From assembly GCF_008329535.1 (NCBI RefSeq), contig NZ_NPKR01000001.1, positions 434,001 through 498,000 of the forward strand: DNA of 64,000 nucleotides, in the 5' to 3' direction. The notes under the pieces are model-generated. The model did not search any database and was not told the origin of the DNA. It worked only from the letters and a program-made list of their open reading frames with translations. This document shows, in pieces, positions 43,889-52,864 of this stretch. The stretch is from Mycolicibacterium sp. P1-18. GTDB lineage: Bacteria; Actinomycetota; Actinomycetes; Mycobacteriales; Mycobacteriaceae. The position numbers and the translations under genes are program-made. How positions within the stretch are numbered: position 1 is the first letter of the stretch; every line of letters starts with the position of its first letter.

Positions 43889-43907
43889 AAACCTACAGTG
43901 TATGTTT
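43889..43907. promoter_or_regulatory. Palindromic TetR operator candidate
   Basis: AAACCTACAGTGTATGTTT is a near-perfect palindrome around 43898 with eight of nine arm positions matching. It is AT-rich against a GC-rich background and lies 5 bases from the TetR start and 10 bases from the amidase start, so a bound dimer would block both. Confidence 0.7.
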
Positions 43908-43917
43908 TAGAGCTGTC

Positions 43918-45912
43918 ATGATCACCGCCCCGTTCACCGTCGCCGAGGCGAACGTCGACCGCATGCACGCCGTGCTGGGGGACGGCACGGTGACCAGCGT
44001 CGAGCTGGTGGCGCGCTATCTGAACCGGATCGGCCACTACGACCGGTCCGGGATCGCGCTGAACTCGGTGCCGGTGCTCAATCCGTCGGCGTTCGACGAG
44101 GCCCGTGCCTCCGACGTCCGCCGGGCCCGTGGGCAGACCCTCGGTCCGCTGGACGGCATACCGTTCACCGCGAAGGCCAGCTACAAGGTGCGCGGCCTGC
44201 CGGTGACGGCCGGTTCGCCGGCGTTCGCCGACCTCGTCGCAGACGACGACGCGTTTGCCGTCGCCCGGCTGCGCGCCGCCGGAGCGATCTGCCTGGGCCT
44301 GACCAACATGCCACCCATGGCGGCCGGCGGAATGCAGCGGGGCCTCTACGGACGCGCCGAAAGTCCCTATAGCGCAGATTATCTCACCGCAGCCTTCGGA
44401 TCGGGATCGTCCAACGGCTCGGGCACCGCGACGGCGGCGAGCTTCGCCGCCTTCGGGCTGGCCGAGGAGACGTGGTCCTCTGGCCGGGCCCCCGCCTCGA
44501 ACAACGCGCTGGTCGCCTACACCCCCTCCCGCGGAGTGATCTCCGTGCGCGGCAACTGGCCGTTGGTGCCCACGATGGACGTCGTGGTGCCCCACGCCCG
44601 CTCGGTCGACGACCTGCTCCGCGTCCTCGACGCCGTCGTGGCCGACGACCCCGTGCTCGAGGGTGACCTGTGGCGTCGGCAGGAGTGGGTCGCCCTGCCC
44701 GCGGCGTCCGCGGTGCGACCCGACTCCTACGTCGACCTGCCTCCGCTGCCGTTGAGTGGTCTACGGCTCGCGGTCCCACGCATCTACGTCAACGACGACC
44801 CCGCCAGCGCTCACCCGATCCACACCCGCGACTCGGTGATGACCCTGTGGCGGAGCATGCGTGACGACCTGGTGGCCGCGGGGGCGGAGGTCGTCGAGAC
44901 CAACTTCCCCGTCGTGGAGAACTACGAGGGCCTGCATCCGCACTCGCGGACCATGGTGGACCGCGGGTTGGTTCCCGCCGAATTCCTCGAGCGCGAACTG
45001 GGCGACCTGTCGGTCTGGGCGTTCGACGGCTTCCTGCGGTCGATCGGCCAGCCGGGCCTGAGCGGCATGGCAGAGGTGGATCCCGCGCGCATCTTCCCGG
45101 CGCCCACGGGCGCCCTTCCCGATCGGTACGGCGTCCTCCCGTTCGACGTCGCCTACGACCTCGCGGACTACGTGGACCTCGCCACGGAGGGGGTGACGCC
45201 GTGGCACGACATCCCGTCGGTCGAGGCGGGAATGCGCGGTCTCGAGGAGACCCGCCGCGTCGACTTCGAGGACTGGTTGCGCGCCAACGGGTTCGACGCG
45301 GTGATCTTCCCGGCGGCCGCCGACGTCGGACCTGCCGACGCCGACGTCGACTCAGCCTCCGCGGACGTCGCCTGGCGCAACGGAGTCTGGGTGTCCAACG
45401 GCAACCTCGTCCCGCGCCACCTCGGCATTCCCACCGTGACCGTCCCGATGGGCACCATGGCCGACACCGGAATGCCGGTGGGCCTGACCATGGCCGGTGC
45501 CGCCTATGCCGACACCACGCTGTTGCGCCTCGCGCGGTCCGTCGACGCAATCCGGGCACGGCGCGTCGCCCCGCCCCGCACACCCGCCCTCGACGACGAG
45601 CAGGTCTTCCACCGCCCCCGCCGCGGCGCCGACGGTGAGTTCGCCGTTGCCGTCCACGCCGCCGACGAGTCGCGCTTCGTCGTGGAGGTGGCGGACGGTG
45701 CGGCCGCGGAACTGGAGGCCTTCGTCGACGGGGTGCGGGTGCGGCTCGACGACACCGAAGGCGTTGTCACCGGCGCGCTTTCGCGAATAAAACCCAACGC
45801 TCCGCACAGCGAGTGGCGGGCACCGTACGGACCGCTGATCGTCGTCGTCGCGCGCAACGGCGACGGCGCCGTTGCCGGGGCTCTCGCCACCACCGCCGGG
45901 TCGCCGCTGTGA
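43918..45912 (+). CDS. Amidase signature enzyme with C-terminal extension
   Basis: A 664-residue amidase. The Ser-cisSer-Lys triad can be placed as K86 (FTAKASYK), S164 (FGSGSSNGSG) and S188 (TWSSGRAPAS, the usual TGGSIRxPA position). The core ends near residue 560, where PVGLTMAGAAYADTTLL is seen. The last ~100 residues form an extra domain of unknown kind. It hydrolyses an amide to acid and amine. The kinase-aminotransferase fusion gene begins 42 bases downstream, which suggests that the released amine is processed by it. Confidence 0.9.
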   Translation: MITAPFTVAEANVDRMHAVLGDGTVTSVELVARYLNRIGHYDRSGIALNSVPVLNPSAFDEARASDVRRARGQTLGPLDGIPFTAKASYKVRGLPVTAGSPAFADLVADDDAFAVARLRAAGAICLGLTNMPPMAAGGMQRGLYGRAESPYSADYLTAAFGSGSSNGSGTATAASFAAFGLAEETWSSGRAPASNNALVAYTPSRGVISVRGNWPLVPTMDVVVPHARSVDDLLRVLDAVVADDPVLEGDLWRRQEWVALPAASAVRPDSYVDLPPLPLSGLRLAVPRIYVNDDPASAHPIHTRDSVMTLWRSMRDDLVAAGAEVVETNFPVVENYEGLHPHSRTMVDRGLVPAEFLERELGDLSVWAFDGFLRSIGQPGLSGMAEVDPARIFPAPTGALPDRYGVLPFDVAYDLADYVDLATEGVTPWHDIPSVEAGMRGLEETRRVDFEDWLRANGFDAVIFPAAADVGPADADVDSASADVAWRNGVWVSNGNLVPRHLGIPTVTVPMGTMADTGMPVGLTMAGAAYADTTLLRLARSVDAIRARRVAPPRTPALDDEQVFHRPRRGADGEFAVAVHAADESRFVVEVADGAAAELEAFVDGVRVRLDDTEGVVTGALSRIKPNAPHSEWRAPYGPLIVVVARNGDGAVAGALATTAGSPL

Positions 45913-45954
45913 GCGCCTGCCGCACCGTCTTCGAGAGAGAGTGAGGACACCTCC

Positions 45955-48837
45955 ATGACCGAACAGGTCTTCGACTTCTTCGCCAACCCCAAGCTGCCCA
46001 CGCCGACCCTCGAGGTCGACGAGGTTCGGCGACTGATGGACGAGACGTTCGGAATGGCGTGCACCGTCACCGAACTGGGCAGCCAGCAGGACCAGAACTT
46101 CGTGGTGTCCGACGTCGCGAGCACCGCGCCGATCGGCGTCCTCAAGCTCAGCAACCCCGTCTTCAGCGAGTCGGAGATCGACTTACAGGGCCTGGCCGCC
46201 GCGACCGTCGCCGAGCGGGAGCCGACGCTGCGCGTCCCCCAGGTGGTCGACGGGCCGCACGGGCCGATGTCCGCGTGGTGGAGCACCTCCCAGGGCCGCA
46301 TCCACGCCCGCGTCATCACCCACGTCTCCGGCACCACCCTGACGGGGTCGGGCTACCTCTCCCCCGCCACCGTCGCCCGGATGGGCGAGCTCGCCGGAAA
46401 GGTCAGCGTCGCGCTCGCCGACCTCGGCCACCCGGCGTCGGGCCGCGTGCTGCAGTGGGACCTGCGCCACGCCGAGCGCGTGATCGCGACCCTCGCAGCC
46501 GACGAACCCGACGCGGAGGTGCGCCAATACGCCACCGCGGTGGCCGAATCCGCACAACGGCGAGTGGACGTGGTCGCCACCGGGCTGCCGACCCAGCTCG
46601 GCCACTTCGACATCACCGACGACAACGTGATCGGCGAACCCGGGGCGCTGCCCGATGCCGTCATCGACTTCGGCGACGTCGCCGAGTCGTGGGCCGTCAA
46701 CGAAATCGCCGTCACCGTCTCCTCCCTGCTGCACCACGACGGCCTCACCCCGGCCGACACACTGCCCGCCGTCCGTGCCTTCCACGCGTTGCGTCCGCTC
46801 GGCGACGACGAGGTCGACGCGCTCTGGCCGCTGGTCGCCCTGCGCGGGGTGGTGTTGGCGCTGAGCGGACGTCAGCAGGTTCGCCTCGACGCGGGGAACG
46901 CCTACGCCGACGCCGCGCTGGATCGCGAGTTCCGGATCCTCCGGCAGGCGGCGTCGGTGCCGTTCGAGGTGATGGGCGAATGCATCCGTCGTGCACTGGG
47001 TTTCGCGCCGCGCCCCCACCCGGTGTGGACCGCGGCCCCCCTGGTCGGCGGCGTGGCCGACGCGGCAATCCTCGATCCCGGCACGACCTCGACGCTCAAC
47101 GACGAGGGACGCTGGCTGGATCGAGGCGCGCTCACCACCGCCGCGCTGGCGGCGCTGGACGGCGGCGCAACCGCGGCGGTCGCGCCGGCTTGGCGACCGC
47201 GGCTGACCGGAGCTCCCGTGCGCACTCCCGCCGCACCGGCCACCGTGCCCACCACGCTCACCGTGTGGCTGGCCGAGGACACGGCCGTCACCGTCCCGGC
47301 CGACGGTCGGCTCGAGTCCACCGAGGACGGCGTCACGGTCGTCACCGGCGCGCACGCCGTGCGATTCACCGGCATCCCGGGCGCGGCGAAGGATCGCGGC
47401 CGGCTGCCGGCGCGCACCCCCATCACGGTGCAGTTCACCCGTGGCAACGCCGGCGAGGTGCCGCACCTGGTAGAGGCCGGTTACGCCGCCGGCTGGCACA
47501 CCCTCGCCGGCGACCCCGGGCCAGTGCTCGGCGTGGCGGCGACGGTCGTCCAGGACGAGGACGACACCCTCGCCCTGCGCGAGAGCGTGCTGGCCGACGT
47601 GCAGGAGCACTACTACGCCCACCCTCCTCGCATCGAGCGGGGATGGCGCGAGTTCCTGGCCGACGTCGACGGCCGCGTCTACCTCGACATGGTCAACAAC
47701 GTCGCCTCCGTCGGGCATGCCCACCCCCGGGTGGTCGAGGCGGCCCATCGGCAGATGCATCTGCTGAACACGAACTCCCGCTTCAACTATCGCGTCATTG
47801 CCGAGTACGCCGACCGGATCTCCGCGACGCTGCCCGACGAACTCGACACCGTGTTCTTCGTCAACTCCGGTTCGGAGGCAACCGATCTCGCCATCCGCAT
47901 CGTCATGGCCGCCACGGGTCGCACCGACGTCGTGGCGATGCGCGAGGCCTACCACGGTTGGACGTACGCCAGCGACGCGGTCTCAACCTCGATCGCCGAC
48001 AACCCCAATGCGCTTGCCACGCGCCCGGATTGGGTGCACACCGTCGACGCGGCGAACTCCTATCGTGGCGTGCACCGCGGCCCCGACGCCGTCCGCTACG
48101 CCCCCGAGGCGGTACGGGTGATCGACGACCTGGCCGCCGCGGGAACCCGTCTCGCCGGCTTCATCTGCGAGCCCTACTTCGGCAACGCCGGGGGCGTCCC
48201 GCTCCCGGACGGCTATCTGAAGGAGGTGTACGCCGCGGTGCGCAGGCACGGCGGCCTGGCGATCTCCGACGAGGTGCAGGTCGGCTACGGCCGCCTCGGC
48301 GAATGGTTCTGGGGCTTCCAGCAGCAGCAGGCCGTCCCCGACGTGGTGGCCGTCGCAAAGTCAGTGGGCAGCGGCCAACCGATCGGAGTCGTCGTCACCC
48401 GTCGCGACGTCGCCGAGCGCTACCGCACGGGCGGATACTTCTTCTCCTCCACGGGTGGCTCACCGGTCTCGTCGGCGATCGGTCTGGCCGTGCTCGACGT
48501 GATCGAGCAGGAGGGCCTGCAGGAGAACGCGCGGGTCGTCGGCGCACACCTGAAGGCCCGCCTCCTCGCGCTGGCCGACGAGCATCCGATCGTCGGCACC
48601 GTCCACGGCTCCGGCCTGTACCTCGGCCTGGAATTCGTGCGCGACCGCGACACTCTCGAACCCGCCACGGCGGAGACGGCCGCCATCTGCGATCGCCTGC
48701 TCGCGCTCGGCGTCGTCATGCAACCCACCGGCGACTTCCAGAACGTCCTGAAGATCAAGCCGCCGCTGTGCGTGTCGAAGGACTCGGTGGACTACTTCGT
48801 CGACTCCCTCGAACGGGTCCTCGCGACCGGTTGGTGA
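45955..48837 (+). CDS. APH-type kinase fused to class III aminotransferase-fold enzyme
   Basis: A 960-residue fusion. Residues 1-~360 form an aminoglycoside phosphotransferase-type kinase: H217 and D219 in LGHFDITDDN, and D238 in VIDFGDV. A linker region of ~150 residues may be a small beta domain. Residues ~530-960 are a class III PLP enzyme with NSGSEATDLAIRI, SDEVQVGYGR and K802 (VAVAKSVGSG). Vertebrates have hydroxylysine kinase and phospholyases of the same two families, which phosphorylate an amino alcohol then eliminate phosphate and ammonia. That two-step reaction is the likely role. Simple transamination is the alternative. Confidence 0.85.
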   Translation: MTEQVFDFFANPKLPTPTLEVDEVRRLMDETFGMACTVTELGSQQDQNFVVSDVASTAPIGVLKLSNPVFSESEIDLQGLAAATVAEREPTLRVPQVVDGPHGPMSAWWSTSQGRIHARVITHVSGTTLTGSGYLSPATVARMGELAGKVSVALADLGHPASGRVLQWDLRHAERVIATLAADEPDAEVRQYATAVAESAQRRVDVVATGLPTQLGHFDITDDNVIGEPGALPDAVIDFGDVAESWAVNEIAVTVSSLLHHDGLTPADTLPAVRAFHALRPLGDDEVDALWPLVALRGVVLALSGRQQVRLDAGNAYADAALDREFRILRQAASVPFEVMGECIRRALGFAPRPHPVWTAAPLVGGVADAAILDPGTTSTLNDEGRWLDRGALTTAALAALDGGATAAVAPAWRPRLTGAPVRTPAAPATVPTTLTVWLAEDTAVTVPADGRLESTEDGVTVVTGAHAVRFTGIPGAAKDRGRLPARTPITVQFTRGNAGEVPHLVEAGYAAGWHTLAGDPGPVLGVAATVVQDEDDTLALRESVLADVQEHYYAHPPRIERGWREFLADVDGRVYLDMVNNVASVGHAHPRVVEAAHRQMHLLNTNSRFNYRVIAEYADRISATLPDELDTVFFVNSGSEATDLAIRIVMAATGRTDVVAMREAYHGWTYASDAVSTSIADNPNALATRPDWVHTVDAANSYRGVHRGPDAVRYAPEAVRVIDDLAAAGTRLAGFICEPYFGNAGGVPLPDGYLKEVYAAVRRHGGLAISDEVQVGYGRLGEWFWGFQQQQAVPDVVAVAKSVGSGQPIGVVVTRRDVAERYRTGGYFFSSTGGSPVSSAIGLAVLDVIEQEGLQENARVVGAHLKARLLALADEHPIVGTVHGSGLYLGLEFVRDRDTLEPATAETAAICDRLLALGVVMQPTGDFQNVLKIKPPLCVSKDSVDYFVDSLERVLATGW

Positions 48838-48931
48838 GACGGCGGGCGCCCCCATCGGCGCAATGCCCGTTGCCAGCCCCGGCAGGGCACGTAGCCTGGA
48901 CGGCGTTCGATGAGCGCGCGGGAAGCAGGGC

Positions 48932-50551
48932 ATGACGACGGGTCGCACGGATTCCACCGGCGCGCGCTCCGACGACGCGCAGGTCTTCCAGGAGCGCCTC
49001 GCGCGCCTGGCGGAGATGTCGTCGGACGGCATCTGCGTCCACGCGGACGGCAGAATCGTGTTCGCCAACGCCGCGGCCGTTCGCTGGATGAACGTGGATC
49101 CGGCGGTCGGACTGATCGGCCGCAGCGTCTCGGAGTTCGTCCACGAGGACTCCTACCCCGCGGTCGAACGCCGCCTTCAGGGTCTGCGCCGCGAGGGCGA
49201 CTCCTCGACGCCGTCGGAGGTCGTGATGGGCCGACCTCGGCGATCCGCGCGCGACGTCCAGGCCACGTCGATGCGCGTCGACTGGGACGGTCGGCCCGCC
49301 ATCGTCACCACCTTCCGGGACTTGACCAACGCCAAGGCGGCCACGCTCCTCAAGTACCAGGCGGCCCTGCTCGACCACGTCAGTGACGCGGTCGTCGGCG
49401 TCACCGAAGAGGGCGTCGTCACCAGCTGGAACGCTGCCGCCGAGACGATCTACGGCCGCAGCGTCGGTGACGTCCTCGGGCTGCCGGTGAGCGACGCGGT
49501 CGGAACCAGCCTCGACGCGCGGTCGGTCCTGGAACTGGGCGGCGTCCTGCACACCACGCACTTCGCCGCCGACGGCGCCACCCGATCGGTTCGCGTCTCG
49601 GCCGCCGAAACCGACAACGGCTTCGTCTTCGTGTGTGCGGACATGACCGCCCTGCGCCTCGCCGAGCGTCACTTCGAGTCCGTCGTGATGGCCATGGACG
49701 CCGGCGTGGTGGTGTTCGATCCGGACGGCGTGATGACCTCGGCCAACCCGACCGCGTGGCGCATCTTCGACGGCGTCACCGAGGGCACCGCGCCGTTCGC
49801 CGCCGACATCCCCATCTTCGACCAGGACGGCGAACTGATCGTCGGAGAGCACAAGGCGATTCGGCTGACGATCGAATCCGGTGCACCGCACACCGATCAC
49901 GTGATCGGCGTCGACCGCCAGGACGGCCGGCGGCTCTGGCTGTCCATCAGCGTGCGCTTGCTCAACCAGCAGGACCCGCCGCGATCGCCGATTCTGTGCA
50001 CCTTCGTCGACGTGACCGCGCAGATGCTAGCCCGGGAGCAATTGGCCCACGCCGCCGATCACGACACCATGACCGGTCTGCCCAACCGGGCCTACGCACT
50101 GGGTCGGCTGGCGCGCGCGATCGCACCCGACGCCGACCGTCGCGTCCATGCGGTGTTGTTCGTCGACTTGGACAAGGTGAAGTTCGTCAACGACTCGCAC
50201 GGGCACGTCGCCGGCGACGCGGTGCTGACCACGGTCGCCACCCGCATGCGCGACACCCTGCGCGACCACGACGTGATCGCTCGACTGGCCGGCGACGAGT
50301 TCCTCGTGCTCCTCTTCGAGCCCGCCGACCGACGGGCCGTCGACCAGCGGATCCGCGAATTACACTGCGCGGCAGCCACTCCCGTGTCCTACCGAGATGC
50401 CACCATCACCGTCACCGCGAGCATCGGAGTGGCCCTGGTGGAGCCCGTCGACCACCGAGATGCGCTCGAATTGCTTCGCGACGCCGACGCGGCGATGTAC
50501 GCCGCCAAGGCGATTGGGCCGGGGCAGACCCGTTTCGCGCCCGGGCCATGA
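48932..50551 (+). CDS. PAS-PAS-PAS-GGDEF diguanylate cyclase
   Basis: A 539-residue soluble signalling protein. Three PAS-like regions cover residues ~20-370 (GICVHADGRIVFANAAAVRW; AVVGVTEEGVVTSWNAAAET; GVVVFDPDGVMTSANPTAWR). The C-terminal GGDEF domain begins at HDTMTGLPNRAYAL and has RLAGDEFLVLL, so the active motif is AGDEF rather than GGDEF. The inhibitory RxxD (RDHD) lies eight residues before it. It likely makes cyclic di-GMP. No EAL domain is present. Confidence 0.9.
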   Translation: MTTGRTDSTGARSDDAQVFQERLARLAEMSSDGICVHADGRIVFANAAAVRWMNVDPAVGLIGRSVSEFVHEDSYPAVERRLQGLRREGDSSTPSEVVMGRPRRSARDVQATSMRVDWDGRPAIVTTFRDLTNAKAATLLKYQAALLDHVSDAVVGVTEEGVVTSWNAAAETIYGRSVGDVLGLPVSDAVGTSLDARSVLELGGVLHTTHFAADGATRSVRVSAAETDNGFVFVCADMTALRLAERHFESVVMAMDAGVVVFDPDGVMTSANPTAWRIFDGVTEGTAPFAADIPIFDQDGELIVGEHKAIRLTIESGAPHTDHVIGVDRQDGRRLWLSISVRLLNQQDPPRSPILCTFVDVTAQMLAREQLAHAADHDTMTGLPNRAYALGRLARAIAPDADRRVHAVLFVDLDKVKFVNDSHGHVAGDAVLTTVATRMRDTLRDHDVIARLAGDEFLVLLFEPADRRAVDQRIRELHCAAATPVSYRDATITVTASIGVALVEPVDHRDALELLRDADAAMYAAKAIGPGQTRFAPGP

Positions 50552-50558
50552 GCGTCGG

Positions 50559-51404
50559 TCACGTCGGCACGAGCCCGCCCGCCGCCAGCACCACGACGTC
50601 GACGGCGGCGATGCCGAACGCGGCGGCGAACGGCACCCGACCCTCGCCGCGGGCCCCGATCACCGCGAGCACGACGGCGGCAGCCAACCCGCCCACGCCC
50701 ACCCAGAGGCGGCTGGACGCGACGACCAGTAGCACGGACGCCGACAGCAGCAGCGTCAGCGCGCACGTGCGTACCGCACCGGCGCCCCAGCGCGCGGCCA
50801 CCCGCTGAGGCAGGCCGCCGACGCCCGCCGCCCGGTCCGCGGCGAGATCGGGCAGCACGTCGGCGAAGTGACCGCCGAGCCCGACCAGGGCGGCCGCCGC
50901 GGTCACCGACCACGCGGGCACCGGGTGGCCGGGCAGGGTGCTGAACGCGTACGCCGGGAGCGGACCGAACCCCAGGACGTAGGCCAGCCCGGACGCCGGG
51001 CTGGACTTGAGACCCAGGTTGTAGGCCCATGCGGCGCCGATGATGACCGCCAGCAGAATCACGGTCGGCACGCTGATCGCCGCCGCCATCGCCAGCGCGG
51101 CGACGAGTGAGGCGTACGCCGCGATCCACACCGTGCGCACGCTGACGGCTCCGGTGACGACCGGCTTGTCCGTGCGGCCCGCCGCAGCGTCCCCCAATGC
51201 GTCGCAGGCGTCGTTGCACCAGCCGATCGACAGCTGGCCGGCCAGCATGGCGGGGCCGGCCAGCACGGGCCCGAAGCCATGCGGCGCCGCCTGTGCGGCG
51301 ACCACGGCGACCAGAACCGAGATGGCCAGCGACGGCCACGGATGGCTGGTGACGAACAGGCCCCGCGCACGGTCGGCGAAGGAAGGCTCGGCGGGGTGTT
51401 CCAT
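50559..51404 (-). CDS. UbiA-family prenyltransferase
   Basis: A 281-residue membrane protein with about eight hydrophobic segments. The first aspartate-rich motif is NDACDALGD (near residue 60) and the second DVLPDLAAD (near 180), the magnesium-prenyl diphosphate sites of the family. It attaches or transfers a prenyl chain to an aromatic or other acceptor in the membrane. ATG at 51404 is chosen; the longer frame upstream is basic and overlaps the divergent region. A methyltransferase gene is divergent, a pairing seen in quinone-like or terpenoid pathways. Confidence 0.88.
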   Translation of the reverse strand: MEHPAEPSFADRARGLFVTSHPWPSLAISVLVAVVAAQAAPHGFGPVLAGPAMLAGQLSIGWCNDACDALGDAAAGRTDKPVVTGAVSVRTVWIAAYASLVAALAMAAAISVPTVILLAVIIGAAWAYNLGLKSSPASGLAYVLGFGPLPAYAFSTLPGHPVPAWSVTAAAALVGLGGHFADVLPDLAADRAAGVGGLPQRVAARWGAGAVRTCALTLLLSASVLLVVASSRLWVGVGGLAAAVVLAVIGARGEGRVPFAAAFGIAAVDVVVLAAGGLVPT

Positions 51405-51525
51405 GGGGGTCTGCACCGTGGTCGTCGTTTCCGCTCCGGAGGGCGCTTGCCGATCGTGGCAACGGGTAAGCGCGACATGAACCGCTGACGTAGTGGTGAG
51501 TGCCCCGCGACGGAAGGTCCTAACA

Positions 51526-52593
51526 GTGAGACTTGCCCTGCGAGGCGCCAACCCCCTCGAGTGGCTGGCGCTGCGGGTGGGCCTCGTGCCGACCGCCGCC
51601 GGGGAGGCCTGGGGCGGAATGGCCCTGTCGGCGGTCCTCATCGCCGGCGTGCGTACCGGCATCACCGCCCGCCTGGCTCGGCAACCGGCCACGGCGGCGC
51701 AACTGGCCGCCGATCTGAACTTGGACCCGGTGCCGACTCGGATGCTGCTGGACTGCCTCCGGTCGGCGGGCCACGTCACGGCGCGCGGTGACCGCTACCG
51801 GCTCAGCCGTTCCTCCCGGCGCTGGCTCGACCCGGACTCTGCGCTGTCGGTGGCGCAGTACGTCGCGGGGACGTCGGACTACTGGGACTGGTGGTCGGAC
51901 CTGCCGGAGGTGACCCGCAGCGGCCAGCCCGCCGGCCACCACGACGCGCCGCCCGGCGACCCGTACTGGCGGCGCTACATCGCCGGACAGCTGGAGCTCG
52001 CCCGGCTCAGCGCCAAAGAGGTGGCGAAGAAGCTTGGCTTGCCCGATGATTCGCGATCGCTGCTGGACATCGGCGGAGGGCACGGCTGGTACTCGGCCGA
52101 GCTGTGCCGGCGCCATCCGACGTTGACCGCGACCGTCTTCGACCTACCGGGCAGCGCGGAGATCGGTCGGGAGATCATCGCCCGCGCGGGGATGTCCGAC
52201 CGGGTGGTGCACCGGGACGGGGACGCGACGACGGACGACCTGGGCAGCGGGTACGACGCCGTGCTGTGCTTCAACCTCCTCCACCACCTGTCCGCCGAGC
52301 AGATCGTGGCGCTGTTCACCCGCATCCACGATGCGCTCGCGCCCGGCGGGACGCTGGCCGTCATGGACGCGTTCGCCGAGCCGAGCCGGCGCACGTCGGC
52401 CCAGGCCAACGTCCTCGGTTTGTTCATGTACCTCAGCTCCGGGTCTCAGGTGCACACTCCGGACCGTTTGCACGGCTGGCTCCGCGACGCCGGATTCGGA
52501 GCCCCCCGCCGAATCCCCATCATCCGGATCCCCGGGCAGGCCATGTACGTGGTGAGGAGGGAAACCGACGGGTCACCACCGAGTCATGGCTAA
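51526..52593 (+). CDS. SAM-dependent O-methyltransferase-like protein
   Basis: A 355-residue enzyme. Residues ~25-110 form the winged-helix dimerisation domain typical of small-molecule O-methyltransferases (ARQPATAAQLAADLNLDPVP). The SAM motif SLLDIGGGHGWYS starts near residue 180, followed by AVLCFNLLHHLSAEQI. It methylates a small molecule, possibly the product of the neighbouring UbiA enzyme, by inference. GTG at 51526 is chosen because GGAAGG lies upstream; a GTG 33 bases earlier is possible. Confidence 0.85.
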   Translation: MRLALRGANPLEWLALRVGLVPTAAGEAWGGMALSAVLIAGVRTGITARLARQPATAAQLAADLNLDPVPTRMLLDCLRSAGHVTARGDRYRLSRSSRRWLDPDSALSVAQYVAGTSDYWDWWSDLPEVTRSGQPAGHHDAPPGDPYWRRYIAGQLELARLSAKEVAKKLGLPDDSRSLLDIGGGHGWYSAELCRRHPTLTATVFDLPGSAEIGREIIARAGMSDRVVHRDGDATTDDLGSGYDAVLCFNLLHHLSAEQIVALFTRIHDALAPGGTLAVMDAFAEPSRRTSAQANVLGLFMYLSSGSQVHTPDRLHGWLRDAGFGAPRRIPIIRIPGQAMYVVRRETDGSPPSHG

Positions 52594-52603
52594 CATCGCA
52601 GGT

Positions 52604-52807
52604 ATGAGCAGCTCAGGGGACAAGTACCCTGCGCCCGAAGTCGTCCTTCTCATCGTGTTCGTCGGCGCCACGATTCTGATCGTGGTCACGGGTTACCACC
52701 ACCCCGGCCTGGCCCTGGCCGTGTGGTTGGGTGTCGGGTACGCGCTGAGCGGCGTCAGCCGCCTCGTTCGCCAAGTCCGTCGCCTCGCCAACGGCGAACG
52801 GAGATAA
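52604..52807 (+). CDS. Small membrane protein, 67 residues
   Basis: Two hydrophobic segments (VVLLIVFVGATILIVV and LALAVWLGVGYALSGV) and a basic C-terminus RLVRQVRRLANGERR, implying the C-terminus faces the cytoplasm. Not recognised. It begins 10 bases after the methyltransferase stop. Confidence 0.7.
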   Translation: MSSSGDKYPAPEVVLLIVFVGATILIVVTGYHHPGLALAVWLGVGYALSGVSRLVRQVRRLANGERR

Positions 52808-52864
52808 GGTGATTGACCTTCGTCGACCACCAGCACTGCTCGACGTCCACGGAGGTAATGGGTG

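Noticed and set aside
42119..48837. Aminoglycoside resistance gene
   Set aside because: The APH-fold kinase is fused to a class III PLP enzyme and sits with an amidase, so a metabolic kinase is far more likely.
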